A stretch of 64,000 nucleotides of DNA from Turbatrix aceti (GCA_963969345.1 OZ017766.1:8556001-8620000), one strand, 5' to 3'; numbered from the stretch's first letter, positions 23,901-36,194 are shown. Notes: generated by a model not told the origin, from the letters alone. Numbers and translations: made by a program.

Positions 23901-26210
23901 AAAATTTGGTACAATTTTCGACATCTCCAAATTCTTCGAAACAGTCGACAATTTTTTCGGGCTCGACGGGTTGCGGGTTCATGGAAGCAATGGCGTACGC
24001 GAATTCGGCAGATCCAGGTGCTTTCGTCGAAATTACGTTTCTCAGAATTCCAACGTAATCCGGGACAAAATTTGACTGAGCGCAGTACGTTACAATCTTT
24101 TCGTACTCACCCTGTTCGGCCAGAAGTTGGACGACTTTGGCATTGCAATCTGGGGCTTTCAGGTAAATTGCCATGGCCTGACGGGGATTTAGGCGCTTGA
24201 TCATGTCTCCGAGTTCTTCGCAGGGTGTCAGCTTGCCTTCATTGAGCAGTTTTTCGACAATTTCAATTCTGTTTTGCTTGACTGCCGCGTCGCAGAGATC
24301 GAGAGTCTCGATTTTGTTCAAAACTCCTCCGGTGGATTTTAGGATTTTGTTGAAATAATGCATGGCCACTGGTTGTCCGGCTTCGTTGGGGGCCTGTCGG
24401 AGCAGACGGAGGGTCTCTGGGGTACGCAGGACCGGGGTAGTAGCAGCTAGCTCCGCAGCTTTGACAAAGTTCCGTTCAGTGTGGTAAAGTTGTTCAAATC
24501 GACGAACTAGGAGTTCCTCGGCTCCGGGAAGATTTCCTCGGGACGCAAATTTCAGTGCAAGATCCAGTTTACCGTTATGAATCATGAATGGCACGAGGGT
24601 CTGCTGATTGATGCCAATCGCCACCACACTGTAATCCTGGGTGAGAATCGAATACCCACCGATGGGTTCGTAGACCGATGCCGCAACCAATGGGGTAGGA
24701 AGCGTAATAATCGAATGATAAATCGGAGTCATCGATTCCAATTCGTAGGCAAAAATAGCATTGAGACGACTGACGACATGAACTAGTCCAAATTTTTCAG
24801 ATACCCGAATAGCAACCGGGATATCCGAACCATCGGTGAAGGGTACATCTACCGTCTTTTTCTGATACGTTTCCGGTCCACCCGGGGAAACCTCGACAAT
24901 TGACAGCTTGCCAACAGCGCTGCCAGGTGGCTTGACAGCCAGGAGTAGAAAAGTCGATGGATTCGGGTTAGAACCCAGCGTCCAGGATGCAAAAGAACAC
25001 TGGTACGCGTCGATCATCTGGGTCGCTTTCCGGGCAATCGAGTAAAGCTGAATGCTGGAGCCTTCGGTGCCACCGACGTTTCCGGAAAGAATGTAGAGAA
25101 ATTCACCCTTTCCATCCTGGTCTGCGAGCTGGATGGGTTTGCCAGCGAGATTGGCATGACGATCGAAGACCTTTGTAATCTCACCGCCAGCATAGGTCCA
25201 GCGAAAGACAGCCTTATCGGTGACGAGGAGGATAAAGTTGTCGCCGACGAAGCGCCAGTAGGCTAGCTGATGGTCAAACGTGGCACCGTTGATGCGGGAC
25301 TGATTCTTCACGTCGAAGACTTGGAGCTTGTTGCTGACTGAAAAAAAATGATATGAAAAACTGTCAAAATGGAGAGAAAAGGAAGAAAAATGGCAAAAAA
25401 AGTGAAACTTTGGGAAAAAATATCGTAAAACTAACGTATCGTAAAAAAAAGTAACAAATTTCAAGCAAAAAACGTTACTTTTGCGTCAAAGGTTTCGCAA
25501 CGAAAATTCCAAAAGGATCGTAACATTTTTATCGAAAGAAAAAACATCGTAAAAAGTAACAAAATCCAAGCAAAAAACGTTACTTCTGAGTCAAAGGTTT
25601 CGCAACGAAAATTCCGAAAACGATCGCGCGATCGTTACTTTCTTATCGTAAGATAAGATAACAATCTTTGACCGTTACTTTTAGGCCTGTCACGATTCGG
25701 TTCATTTTTGATGTTTTTTCGTTTCTGCGGGGGTTTTATAACAATTTTAGTATTATATTTCAGATTTTTGGAGCGTTTAGTGTATATTTTTTTTCTTTTT
25801 TTTGTTTTGGTTATCAAACTTACACAAAAGCGCAACATGAGGCTTTGACGGATGAACAGCAATTTCGGTTGCCGCAACCTGACGCCTGATGACTTCGCGT
25901 GTGAATAGATCGGTGAATAGTAACTCGTTGTGATCACCCTGTTTGCCGATAAAAGCTGCATGCTGGCCTTCAATTGTTGACTTGACAACGGACGTAAATG
26001 AACTTCCCGAGGATTGGGCTAGCAATGGTAGCTGAAAAATTGAATAAAATAAACAAAAGTTAATCGTCGGAATTTAGATACATGTTTATATAAACAAAAA
26101 AATCATATTATAGTTTTTGGGATAATTTGGGGGAAAAATGAACGAAAACGATCATAAAAACTCACCGAAGTAACTTCGTTAAACGACAACGGAGCCGATA
26201 TACCTGCCAT
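17987..26210 (-). CDS. chc-1: Clathrin heavy chain, full-length but divergent
   Basis: Seven exons: 26166-26210, 25824-26031, 23284-25337, 20503-22510, 19545-19825, 18898-19204 and 17987-18042; 4959 nt, 1652 aa (family about 1675). Clathrin heavy chain forms triskelia that coat endocytic and trans-Golgi vesicles. Seen in order: an N-terminal propeller domain, poorly conserved over the first about 90 residues but recognisable from '[12 protein letters not shown]'; the linker and ankle ([24 protein letters not shown]); the leg repeats ([55 protein letters not shown]-like [11 protein letters not shown]); and the trimerisation hub ([12 protein letters not shown]). The last 56-nt exon gives a tail ending YNTGYNSFA. 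Oddities: no QLMLT Hsc70-binding motif in the tail, and more substitutions than I expect for this very conserved protein, so a diverged second paralogue is possible. Introns 3-6 carry many short dispersed repeats. Confidence 0.93.
18545..18720 (+). repeat. GTAAC-stem dispersed repeat, two adjacent copies
   Basis: Two successive copies in the last clathrin intron, orientation opposite to the gene. The second contains GTTACTTCTAGACCGTCAAT and GTTTCGCAACGAAAATT. Confidence 0.8.
19345..19450 (+). repeat. GTAAC-stem dispersed repeat, clathrin intron copy
   Basis: Near-identical core to the copies at 18640 and 22995 (GTAACAAAATCCGAGCAAAA, then TTCTAGACCGTCAATGG and TTTCGCAACG). Confidence 0.8.
22735..23110 (+). 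repeat. GTAAC-stem dispersed repeats, two copies
   Basis: Copies at about 22735-22815 and 22995-23110 in one clathrin intron. The second extends into CGATCGTTACTTTCTTATTG, giving another GTTAC element. Confidence 0.8.
25425..25665 (+). repeat. GTAAC-stem dispersed repeats, two tandem copies
   Basis: Two copies about 110 bp apart in the clathrin intron between 25338 and 25823, each with AAGTAAC, GTTACTT and GTTTCGCAACGAAAATTCC. Confidence 0.8.
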
Positions 26211-26243
26211 GGTTGTGTTAGAGATACCTTGCCCTCAGACAAC

Positions 26244-26246
26244 CTG
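26244..26246 (-). promoter_or_regulatory. Putative trans-splice (SL) acceptor of the clathrin gene
   Basis: Minus-strand ATATTTTTCAG ending at 26244 precedes a 33-nt leader and the ATG at 26208-26210. The spacing is typical of nematode spliced-leader addition; a cis-spliced 5' exon is the alternative. Confidence 0.5.
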
Positions 26247-26839
26247 AAAAATATTTATTCTATATTTTATGCGAAAAAAAAATTGAAAAACAAAACAAAA
26301 CACGTCAGCGAATTGAATCGAAAAGAAATTGATTGGTCAGTTGTTGAACAGTTAAAAATGTTATACGAACGAACTTTTTCTCCTTCAAGAAGCACGAAAT
26401 CCTCGAGAAAGAGAAGATGGACAAACAAATGCGCGAAAAATAGGTACGTATGTTGTGCGGAGATAACAAACTAACTTTTCGGGATGTGATGATGACTAAA
26501 ATACACGCAACTAACGCAAGTCGCGACACAGACACACACGACAACGTGGAAGTGCTGTGACGCGCTCAAAAATATAAATGAGAAAGATAGATGTCAGTGG
26601 GAAAAAAAATAAAATAGAGACCTCAATTTTTTTATTTCGCTTCGAGAAATGCTAAAAAAAATGGGGGAATCATGGATTTTTGGTGAATTGGCAAAGATTT
26701 TTTGGAAAAAATTTTTCGGGGAGAAAAAAAATGGAAGGAACGAAGAAACAACGTTCGCGTGCTGACTCGTTCGCGAGCGCATTTTTCAATACGAGAGAGG
26801 AGTATACGAACGACGACTGACTGTTAGCCCCGTCGGTCG

Positions 26840-27180
26840 GGGTCGTTGCCTCTCGTCCTCTTCGTCGTCGTCGTTGTCGTTGTTGCACACTCGTCAGCCA
26901 GCCGCCTGCATCGACGACGACAACGAAGGCGAAGGGAAAGAAGAGAGCCACCAGCCACCACCCAACCAGCCTGCGCCATCGTCCACCACTACTGGCTGGC
27001 GCGCACGCTGGTCGGTTCTCCCCCCCCCCCTCTCCTTCATCCATCCATCCATCCATCCATCCCCGGGGGTAGAAAAAAGGGTGACACGTTTCAGTTAGTC
27101 GGAAAGCTGCTGCGCGCGCCGAGCGACTCGACGAGGAATTCAAATGCACACTGCGCGCAAGCGAAAAAGGATGGAAAAAT
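26840..27180. other. GC-rich upstream region, probable promoter area, no gene called
   Basis: A GC-rich island with a C-run (27021-27033), a (CCAT)n run (27037-27062) and CGTCGT repeats. Several frames are open only because of base composition. The whole stretch 26250-27470 has no exon I can support. Confidence 0.4.
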
Positions 27181-27475
27181 CATTTGGATACAAAAAAGGT
27201 AAAAATGGGATATGAAAATCAAAAAATATTGCCCACATCAAAAATATCGCTGCGAGAGTAAAAATATTAATGCGCACGCTGTCAAACTTGGATCTTGGTC
27301 TGGTCTTGGTCTTGGGTCGATATTATTCCCGCAGGCGCAGGGAAAGCAGGAAGTGGGCAAATTCGCGACTCCCGAGTGAACTGCTTTTCTGGTGGTGGCC
27401 AAACCATAAATAATATGCGTCCCTGCGCACTTTTTTGTTGGCAGCCTGCCCGGGCCCGGGCCACCCATCCGCGAG

Positions 27476-27937
27476 CAGGGATGGGCGAACGTTCGTGTTC
27501 GTTCGCAAACAAATTCAAATTTTTGCGTTCGTGTTCGTTCGTGAACAGATTTGCTTTGTTCGAGTTCGTTCGCGAACAGAGATAAATTTTTCGAACAGAT
27601 AAAACGAACAAAAATTTAGGTAAAATCAGTTTAACGGTGCCGAAATTGATGTTATTTTTCCAAAAATGACAAATAGTGTCAATTGCTTTCGGCAATAAAA
27701 AGTGTAGGAAAACTGTCACCAAAAACGTGAAAACGCATAGTACCGAAGTTTACGTTTTTGTGCCCAGTTTGGACAAAATTTTGTATAAAATATGCTAAAA
27801 ATCTGTTCGTTGTTCGTTCGTCTTTGTTCGCGAACACTGACAAAATGTTCGCGTTTGTTCGATTTCTAGAACAAAATTAAAAAAATTGTTCGTGTTCGTT
27901 CGATAACAAAGAAAAAACGGCTGTTCGCCCATCCATG
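27476..27937. mobile_element. hAT-like MITE rich in GTTCG repeats, copy 1
   Basis: Starts CAGGGATGGGCGAACGTTCG and ends GTTCGCCCATCCATG, an imperfect terminal inverted repeat. The flanks TCCGCGAG and GTCGCGAG are a degenerate 8-bp duplication (6 of 8). The body alternates GTTCGTTCGTG arrays with a unique core (AAAACGTGAAAACGCATAGT). A second copy in inverse orientation lies at 52804-53265. Confidence 0.75.
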
Positions 27938-28089
27938 GTCGCGAGCGAGCATGCATGCTCGCTGATGACCTTTTGATATTCATGTGACAGGTATATGGAC
28001 TGACACCTGTTTTTGCCACGGATAATCGGAAATCGAAGATCATTCATCGGTCGGAAAATAATAAAGTACAAAAAAACTGGGAAAACAAG

Positions 28090-30100
28090 GATCTAATAAA
28101 TTTTTTTTTCGTTGTGGGACAAAAAATTACGATTTTTTCTTTCCAGGACCGTTCGAATCTCAGAAGGTGTAAAAAATTCAGTGTAAAAAAATCTTATTTG
28201 ACAAAATAAAAGAAATTGGATGAAAATTTGTCTAAAAAGGTCAAAATTATTTTTGTCCGATTTTTTTTCGAAAAATTGTTCACGGTTTTTTACTGCAAAA
28301 GCATTTTTTTTGAAAATTTTACATTTGTTTTGCCCGTTTTTTTGGTACCAGTTTGACCAAAAAAATCCGGTACGGGCCGGAGTTAAAAAAACATTGGTCT
28401 GCTCGTTGCTCGTCTCTAAAAAAACAAGAATTGATGCATATCTGTCCAATTAGACACGTCATAGGCCCCTAAAAAATAACAGACAGTCGCCTGGATAAAC
28501 AGATGTTTTTAGAGCGCAGCGGACTAACATAAAAAAAAATTTCTCGGTGGTCAATTAACATTACGGGGGATCTTCAAAAAATCCCACAATCAAAAAAAAA
28601 TTTAAATCGAACCAACCAACGAATTTTCTAAAAAAATATTTTTTTCAGTTTTTCATTTCTAAAAAAATCGATCACTCGCAATATTATGCATTTATGTATG
28701 CGTTAGTCACCACCACCACCACCGCGCTCGTTTCCTCCTACGGAGCAACCTTGGTAGTGCGCTGCTGCGTGAATCGATGACGGTGGTGATGTGATGATGG
28801 TCACCGCAGCACTACACAGTCTACACTACACCGCGCTCGGGGCGGGTGGTGGAGGCTGTCTGGCTGGACTGGGCGGATGGATGACTCATGCGCACACCTG
28901 TCCTCTGCCCTGCCCTGACCTGTCCATCTGTCAGGTTTTTTAGAGGTGCCACCAACATCGCTTTTATTTGTTTGCGAATTTGTAGAAAATCTTGGGTTCT
29001 CAATGGCGCGGCCCAATCCAAAAAAAAACTAAAAAAATTTGTAAAATTTTCTGAATAAAAGAGTAAAAAAAGTTGTAAAATTTTCAGAATTAAAAAAAAA
29101 TTTTAAAAATTGTAAAATTTTCCATAATTGATAAAAAAAACGCAAGAAACGTGAAATTTTTTTCACAAAAACGCAAAAAAATGATTTTTTAATAAAAAAA
29201 CAAATTTGTTGCTAAAAAAAATGTTCACCATTTTTTTTACCAAAAAATCAGTTTTGATAAAAAAATACTAAAATACTGAAAAAAAAAGGTGAACATTTTT
29301 TTCTCACAAAAACGCAAAAAACTAATTTTTGGATCAAAAACAGTGAATAAATATTTATAAATTTCATTTTATTTTTTTATTTACTTTTTTAAATAAATTT
29401 TTCACAAATCCTAAAAACCATAGTTTTTTTTTAGTTTTCGTCAAAAACTAATTTGTTTACAAAAAATTGGGCTAGCCCGGATTTAAAAAAAAACCTGAGA
29501 AAATCCAGTTTTCAAATGATTGAAAACAAAATTGCTTCCATTTCCCGGGATAATTTTTTTATTTCCTTTTTTCCCATCACATTATTCAGCCTGCAAAACA
29601 AAAAAAATAACGCCATTTTCAGTCGATATTTTATGTATAATTTTCATCAAACAAACAAAAAATAAATAAAATCCAAAACAGAAGTCATCAAAAACAGTTA
29701 ATTTTAAAGACAAAAAACAACAAAAAATGTTACCAGCAATTCATTCATTTTTTTGAAAGGCAAGGCCGAATGAGGCAGGAAAGAAGAAAAAAAGAAGGAA
29801 ATCATGGAAGAAAAAAAAGATGCGAGATCGTTCAAGGAGAAAAAATCACAAAACACAAATCCTGAGAAGGGAAAAAGGAAAAAAATGTGGGATATTATCA
29901 GACAATGACAATCATCGGTTGGGAACAATTATGTAAATGGAACCAGCAATTACAATTAAGCGAACATTCGTCGGAACAACCCATAAAATAAATGTATAAT
30001 GAATTAACAAAAAAAACAATGAGATAAATATTTTTTTACCCACCGTTGTTCTTTTTTTTTGGAAAGCAAAAATGGAAAAATTGTGGGAAAGAAAATTAAA
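28090..30100. other. Gene-free stretch
   Basis: AT-rich DNA with long A and T runs. The only break is a GC-rich island at about 28695-28960 (CACCACCACC, then a purine/pyrimidine-mixed segment) that might be a promoter or an isolated exon; no frame with supporting splice sites stands out. Confidence 0.4.
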
Positions 30101-30122
30101 ATGGGCGAGGCAAAAAAATGTG

Positions 30123-33100
30123 TCAAAGAAAAACCCGGATTCTTTTCATCGCGAATTCATGCTCATCCTCGAAATCGTCGACGTCCACGTCAACATCCGT
30201 CGGTGGCATAATCAGGGCAACTTTTCGGGTCGTTGATGGTTGAAACCGCTGTTGTTGTTGTCGTTGAATTCCATTTCCGATGAAAGGAGACGCCTTTGAC
30301 GATCGCGGTCTCTTCCTCGGATGAATATTCTGATGGGCGACAAAAGACATCGAAGGAATCAGGATATCGCCTTGGCGAATGATCTCTTCTTCTTCTTCGT
30401 CCTCGTCCTCGTCGCCGACTTCGACTTCGACTTCGTTTTCCGCCGAAATAGAAGCAGCAGCGAGTTTCAATGCAGCAGCCACGCGATCGGCATCGGTGAT
30501 AAAGTTTTTTGAATCGTTGATGTACCGGAGAAGATTCATCCAGAGTACGTCTTCGCGAAGAAGTTCGCAGGATCCAATGATGACACAGCCGTATTCAGCG
30601 CGTGAAAGTGCGAGGAGTAGTCGTTGTCCGTTGAAGACATCCGCGTATTCGTTGAGTTCTGCAAAAGAAATTACAAACGAGACTGTTCTGGTAAAAAACT
30701 GTCTTTGTTGTTGGAGAAGGCAAAAAAAAAGCTTTCTATTTAGCAAATTTTACCAAAAAGTAGCTTTTACTACGAAAAATTTTTACAATAAAACGCAGCT
30801 GCCTGAGGCATGATCAAGCAGAGTTACGAACAGTGTAACGCAAACCAAAATTATTGCCTTCGCCTTCGCCTTCGCCTCCGGAGGCGAAGGCGATGAAGGC
30901 GCCTCCAGAGACGGAGGCGATCAGAGGCGCCTTTGGTGTCAAATCTCAAATTTTCTCTTACAAAATCATAGCAGATAGCGAAATTATGATAATAGAAGGC
31001 TTTTAATTCTATTAAATAAAGTGGTAAAGCTGTTTTTTGACTATTTGTGGTTAGAATTTAAAGCCATTCAGATTTTTTGTTCAAAATTGTAAAGGTCTGA
31101 AGGCGATGGAGGCGAAGGCAATTGGAGGCGATCAATTTTTTGCCTTCGCCTTCGCCTTCGCCTCCGGAGGCGAAGGCGATCTGAAGGCGCCTCCGGGGGC
31201 GATGAAGGCGAAGGCGATGTTACACTGGTTACGAATGCAAGAAATCTTGTTTTTGCCATTTTTGACGATTTTTGGAACGTTGTAGCCAAAAAAAAAAAAA
31301 AAAAAGCTAGGAATGTTGAAAAAAAAATTATTTTTAATAATAGCTGGTTTTTACCGCGAAAAATTGGCTTCTAAATTTTTCGCGGTGAACGTTCAAATTA
31401 TAAATAATGATTTTCTAAAATATTTACTGACCAAGAATGTGTCAATAAATATTTTGGAAATTCTTTATGAAGTTTGACAAAAAAGTAATTTTTACGATAA
31501 AACATTTTTACTGTAAAATGTGGCTGCCTTAGGCGCGATTAGGCCAAGCTACGGTAGCTAGAAATCGCGTTATTACCATTTTTGACGATTTTTTACAAAT
31601 TGGTCGACGACATTTTTGATAGAGAATTCGAGAAAAAATATTAGGTTATCAGCTTGAAAAATGCCGAAAATCGCATTTAAAAAAATTGTCACAATGACAA
31701 CATTTGTTTCGGCATTTTTCAAGGTGATAACCCTATATTTTTCTCAAATTCTCCATCAAAAACCACGTCGATCAATTTGTACCCTGGCTTTGTAAATGCA
31801 GTATTTTTTTTTTGCTACAACGTGCCAAAAATCGTCAAAAATGGCAATAACGCGATTTCTAGCTACCGTAGCTTGGCCTAATCGCGCCTAAGGCAGCCAC
31901 ATTTTACAGTAAAAATGTTTTATCGTAAAAATTACTTTTTTAGCCAAATTTCATAAAGAATTTCCAAAATATTTCATTGTCAGTAAATATTATAGAATTC
32001 CATTATAAAATTTGAACGTTCACCGCGAAAAATCTAAAACCGATTTTTCGCGGTAAAATTTTTTTTCAACTTTGCTAGCTACGTATTTTGAATTTTAAAT
32101 TCAAAAAAATAGCTAGGTATTTAGAGCCTCTCCAACAACAAGAAGACTCCATTCACCCACCTTCCAGCGTGAAGGGGGGAACCTGTTCGATCGAGACGAG
32201 ATCATTCATGATATAGCTCTTTCCATCGAGGTCAACCTCCTTCGAAATTACCGGAATCCTCTGTCTCGCATTTCTCGTCGTCACGAGAACCACAGCACAC
32301 GCGGTATTTCCGTAAAACGCGTCAACAACGTCGACAATCGTTTTGCGATGAAGATTTTGTTTTTTGAGCAACTTTCGAATGTGTTTGCATTGTGCTTCGT
32401 AGTAGCACAGAACAGCAATTTTCTTGATTCCCCGGTTGCTTTCTGTGATCATTTTCACAGCCAGAACAGCTCTTTCGCTGTGGGCTACGTTGAAATGTTG
32501 CCCGGAAATTGGATCAGTCCGATCAATTCCGACACATTGATCAAACAAAATTGGCATCTCACTGTTGAGTTCCGGATGAATGAGCCACGGTGAGTCCTGG
32601 ATTGGCATGAGCCGTTCCCGTCCGTAGAAGCACATATTGATGCAACCCACGATTCCATTTTGCAGGTAAAATGATTCCACAAATTCGTGTCGATCAACGT
32701 CGGGTGATAGTCGGCATCCCGGAAGTCGCAAAACCGATGTAAAATATGCCGGATTCGGTGAACGAACAATTGTTGGGGCATGCGTTGCAAAAACGGGATT
32801 TTGTGTACCGTTACCGCAGAGAAAGAGTTGCTGAATGTTGGGACATTCTGCGACGAGAACGAGAGCGTCGTAGGCCGTGAAGAGGCCGGCATCGTCGATG
32901 ACGAGATGGGTGATGGAAGGCGAAAATGCAGGTAGAACGGAAACCGCGAGACGAGGCACCGCGACGATGAGGTGTGGTTTGAAATTTCGAACGACTACTT
33001 CGATGACGGAAATGACGATATCGAGATCGGATGTGAGGATTGGCTTGGTTTCGGCGGTCCAGATGTTGTAGAGACAGGATGATTCGGTGGTTGCTGCCTA

Positions 33101-36100
33101 AAAACCAAGGAATTAACAAAATTTGAAGGCAAAAACTGGGAAAGCAGAAAAATTACAGGGCGGGCGGCTATTTTTTTTGACTTTTCGAAACCCTGTAATT
33201 TTAAAGACGCAACCATTTTTTATGATTTGTTACATGCCAAACAAAACCAAGGCAAACAAATCGTAAAAAACGCAAAAAAAACTGATTTTTAGAGTACAAA
33301 ATGATGAATAATTTTTTTTACAAAAAAAAGGTAAAATTCGTTCCAAAATTTTCGTTGCGAAAGTTTCGACTTTGAAGTAATTTTTTTTAGCTTGGATTTT
33401 GTAACTTTTTTTTGCATACATGTTTTACGATATTTTTTCTTACAACAATACTTTTTTTGTCGTTTTTTTTGGTTTCTCAAATTTACAAAATTTTTTATAA
33501 CAATAAAAAAAAAGATTTTTGTATTCGAAAAAAATAAAATAATTTTAGAAAAATTTTCTGAAACGCGGATGACAATTATTTTTGCGTGGAAACGTTTTTA
33601 AAAAATTTTGGAGCGTTTTTGAACAAATGTTGCCAATTTCTTTGCAAAAAAAATTTGGTACAAAAAAAATTTATTTTGTTTCCTAAAATCTAGCGTAAAA
33701 AAACTAAATATTTTGCATTATTGGTTACGGTTTTTGTCAAATAAAAACTTTTTCACGGAATTTTTTATAAAAATTTTTTTATATTATACATACAATAATT
33801 TTTATAAAAAAAAAATTTATAAAATTTTTTTTTATAAAATAACAGAGAAATTTTTTTTCCAAAAAATCTACATTTTTGGCATCGAAAATTTTTTACGTTT
33901 TGAAAAAAAAACTAACTCACCTCAGTTTTCCCAAACGAAGCATCCGCACCAAGAACAGCAGTTACGTTTCCAGATTTCTCTCGAAGAAAATCATCGATAA
34001 CCGACGATTCCAGTTCCGAAAGTGTCGTTCTGTCGAGTTTTTCCATCGCAGCGAGGATCGAATTTTTTCCCGATTTCTTGGTCAGGTCCAAAATTCTGAG
34101 ATCATCTTTCATGTCCAGGACTTCCTGATCGATGAGTTGCTCGATACGGACCATGCATTCTGTCAGCGAAGACAGACAACCGGCTGTCAGGAGAAGGCAG
34201 CCTTCGGACGGACGAACGATGTCCCGAAGAATTCCGGGAACCGAAAATGCGAGAGCTTCGGTTTTTCCCGTTTTACAGACTCCGTCGAGGACGACAACCG
34301 GCGATCCTTGAACGACATTTTCAATGACTTGAAATTGAGCTTCAGAGAGGTCGCCGGTGATGTGATTTTGATTTTTTGCAGTTTTCGGTGAGGGTCGGAA
34401 ATACCGGGCGCTGGATAACGCGTGTCCATCGTTGGGAAGCAAAGTGTAGAGAATCCGACTCTTGAATGAGTTTTCACAGGATTTGATTGGAAAATAGTCA
34501 TTTTCGGTTCGGAGTCTCGTCATGAAGGGTTCCAGGTGCCAGGATTCGTCGGAGCACAAAATTCGGTACCTACCAGTAATAAGTTCGTCCATGGAACTTA
34601 AATTCCATTTTTTGACCAATACATCGGCATTCGCGACAATTTGAACCATAACTGTCGCGGAGGCGTCGGGTGAAGTCACAAAATTCACGACTTTGACGTA
34701 GACAGGCTCGAATACAATTTCCGGAGCATTTGTATCGTAACGGATAAATTTGACAGCGCTGCCGGGTGTGAATTGATTTTCATGGAGTTCTGGTCCGATG
34801 ATTGGGTACTTGCAGATGACCTGAGCGTGATGGGGTTTGCTGAGATTCCACTCGCATGACGGAAGCTGCTCGAGAGCAGATGGGGTGTGGAGATTCTCGA
34901 AAAATGCAGAAGAAGCTAGGAGGTATTGATTGATTTCTTCGGGCTGAATTTCGTTGAATTGAACAACCCGAACGGAGGTTGGCCATCGGGTGTTGGATGA
35001 GATGACGATGCTGCTGTCTGGCTTGAAGTACTGAAGGCATTCCGGGGGAATTGAGAGGTCGAAACGACTCGAAATATGGGTACCAGCTGTCATGAGAGAC
35101 ATGTTGATTCGGATTAGGGATCCTCGAGTGAGTTCCCTGAAAAAAAAGGGGTAAAACTGTCGTTGCAGGAGAAAAATGACAGAACAGTGCCGGACATTTT
35201 TGAAATTTTGCCAAAAAAAAGCATTTACTATGTAAAATTTTAACTGTAAAACATAACTGACTGGGACATAATCTGGCAGAGTTACGGTTGCCGGAAATCG
35301 GGTTTTTGCCATTTTTGACAATTTTTGGCATTTTGTAGCTAAAAAACAACGGAATTTTCAAAACTGGGGTGCAAATTGATCGACGTGATTTTTGATGGGG
35401 AATCTGAGAAAATAGAAAAATATTGAGTTATCACCACGAAAAATGCCAAAAATCGCATTTTTAGCTAAAACGTGCCAAAAATAGTGAAAAACAAATGGAA
35501 AAACGCGATTTCTGTCAAGCGTAACTCTGCGAGATTATGTCTTAGGTAGCTACATTTTACAGTAAAAACTTTTCATTGTAAAAGCTACTTTTGGCAAAAT
35601 TTCAGAAAAAATTTTCTAAATGTTTACTGTGTCAAAAATCACAATTTCAGCCTAATTTCTGGCCCAAATCCCAAAAAAATGAACAAACCTGGGAGTAAAA
35701 CGCCGAAAAAGTCTGAAGTCGACCTGTTCCTCGACGCCTTTGTTGATGATGGAGACCGAAATGAACCTTCCCTCAGGGGTCGTCTGCACAGCGGTGACAA
35801 AGGCGAGTTCCTGCCATCTCGGAGCGGTAAACCCGATCGTAGCATCAAGAACGATGCCCGCAGGTACCAACTGGCGATATCCGTCGTCGGAATCCGTGAC
35901 AATACTTGAGGTATCCGACCGAACGAGGCATCGAGTGACCAAAACTTCGTCGGAAGCGTTGAGCGCGGTCAAAAAATCGCCAATCATGGGTGAGAAAATT
36001 GTCGTATTTGGCAGAACTGACAAAACGTAGGGCGCATCCTTGAAGGCTTCATTTGATCTGTCAACAGCGAGGAGAAGAATGACAACACCAGCATCGGCAT

Positions 36101-36182
36101 CGGATTTCCTCTTCTGGACAACCCGATACGGTATCGGTGTTTGAAAAGTACGGATTTGATCCGTGACTTTGAACAGGGACAT
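30123..36182 (-). CDS. Upf1-like superfamily 1 RNA/DNA helicase with degenerate motifs
   Basis: Four exons: 35689-36182, 33921-35136, 32161-33097 and 30123-30658; 3183 nt, 1060 aa, phases consistent. Helicase motifs in order: Q/motif I 'LSEAQFQVIENVV' and GVCKTGKTE (about residue 450-458; usual GPPGTGKT), motif II VIDDAG (about 638-641; usual DEAG/DEAA), motif III LCGNGTQNP (about 665), a RecA2 'ERAVLAVKMI...IAVLCYYEAQ' block, motif V VVDAFYGNTA (about 829; usual DxFQGRE), and motif VI LLLALSRAEYG (about 900). The C-terminus adds an acidic run (about 955-975), a basic RKRPRSSK patch that could be a nuclear signal, and a Q-rich segment. The N-terminal about 430 residues match nothing I recognise. 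Nematode ERI-6/7, ZNFX-1 or SMG-2 relatives are candidates by fold only. Large introns hold palindromic elements. Confidence 0.85.
30740..31300. mobile_element. Partial family B element, split by the hAT MITE
   Basis: Left-arm sequence (GCTGCCTGAGGCATGATCA, GCAGAGTTACGAA) stops at 30830 and resumes at 31228 (GAAATCTTGTTTTTGCCAT). The second arm is missing. Confidence 0.65.
30831..31227. mobile_element. hAT-like MITE, 397 bp, with GGCGAA arrays, nested in another repeat
   Basis: Begins CAGTGTAACG and ends ATGTTACACTG. Flanked by identical 8-bp GTTACGAA (30823-30830 and 31228-31235). TIR and duplication length match hAT. Internally it has two palindromic GCCTTCGCC...GGCGAAGGC blocks (about 30857-30935 and 31098-31212). 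It interrupts a partial copy of the palindromic intron element described at 31352-32057. Confidence 0.9.
31352..32057. mobile_element. Palindromic intron element (family B), longest copy
   Basis: Arms 31352-31670 and 31735-32057 are inverted copies. They end in TACCGCGAAAAAT / ATTTTTCGCGGTA, and the centre is AATGCCGAAAATCGCATTT ... TTTCGGCATTTTTCAAGG. Contains CTGCCTTAGGCGCGATTAGG and its inverse. Located in the last intron of the helicase gene. Confidence 0.85.
33335..33435 (-). repeat. GTAAC-stem dispersed repeat, degenerate copy in helicase intron
   Basis: Minus-strand copy (TTTTCGTTGCGAAAG, then GAAGTAA and TTGGATTTTGTAAC). Confidence 0.6.
35187..35606. mobile_element. Family B palindromic element in helicase intron 1
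   Basis: Arms carry TCTGGCAGAGTTACGGTTGC and the inverse GCGTAACTCTGCGAGATTAT, with a centre AAAAATGCCAAAAATCGCATT. The right arm is internally shortened. Confidence 0.75.
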
Positions 36183-36191
36183 TTACCTTGA

Positions 36192-36194
36192 CTG
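36192..36194 (-). promoter_or_regulatory. Putative trans-splice acceptor of the helicase gene
   Basis: A pyrimidine-rich TTTTTTCTTCCTCTATC followed by CGCCAG lies 9 nt upstream of the ATG on the minus strand. Confidence 0.5.

Noticed and set aside
26670..27202. Open frames of 118-159 codons on both strands upstream of clathrin
   Set aside because: GC-rich, low-complexity (CGT and CCAT repeats), open in several frames, no splice support.
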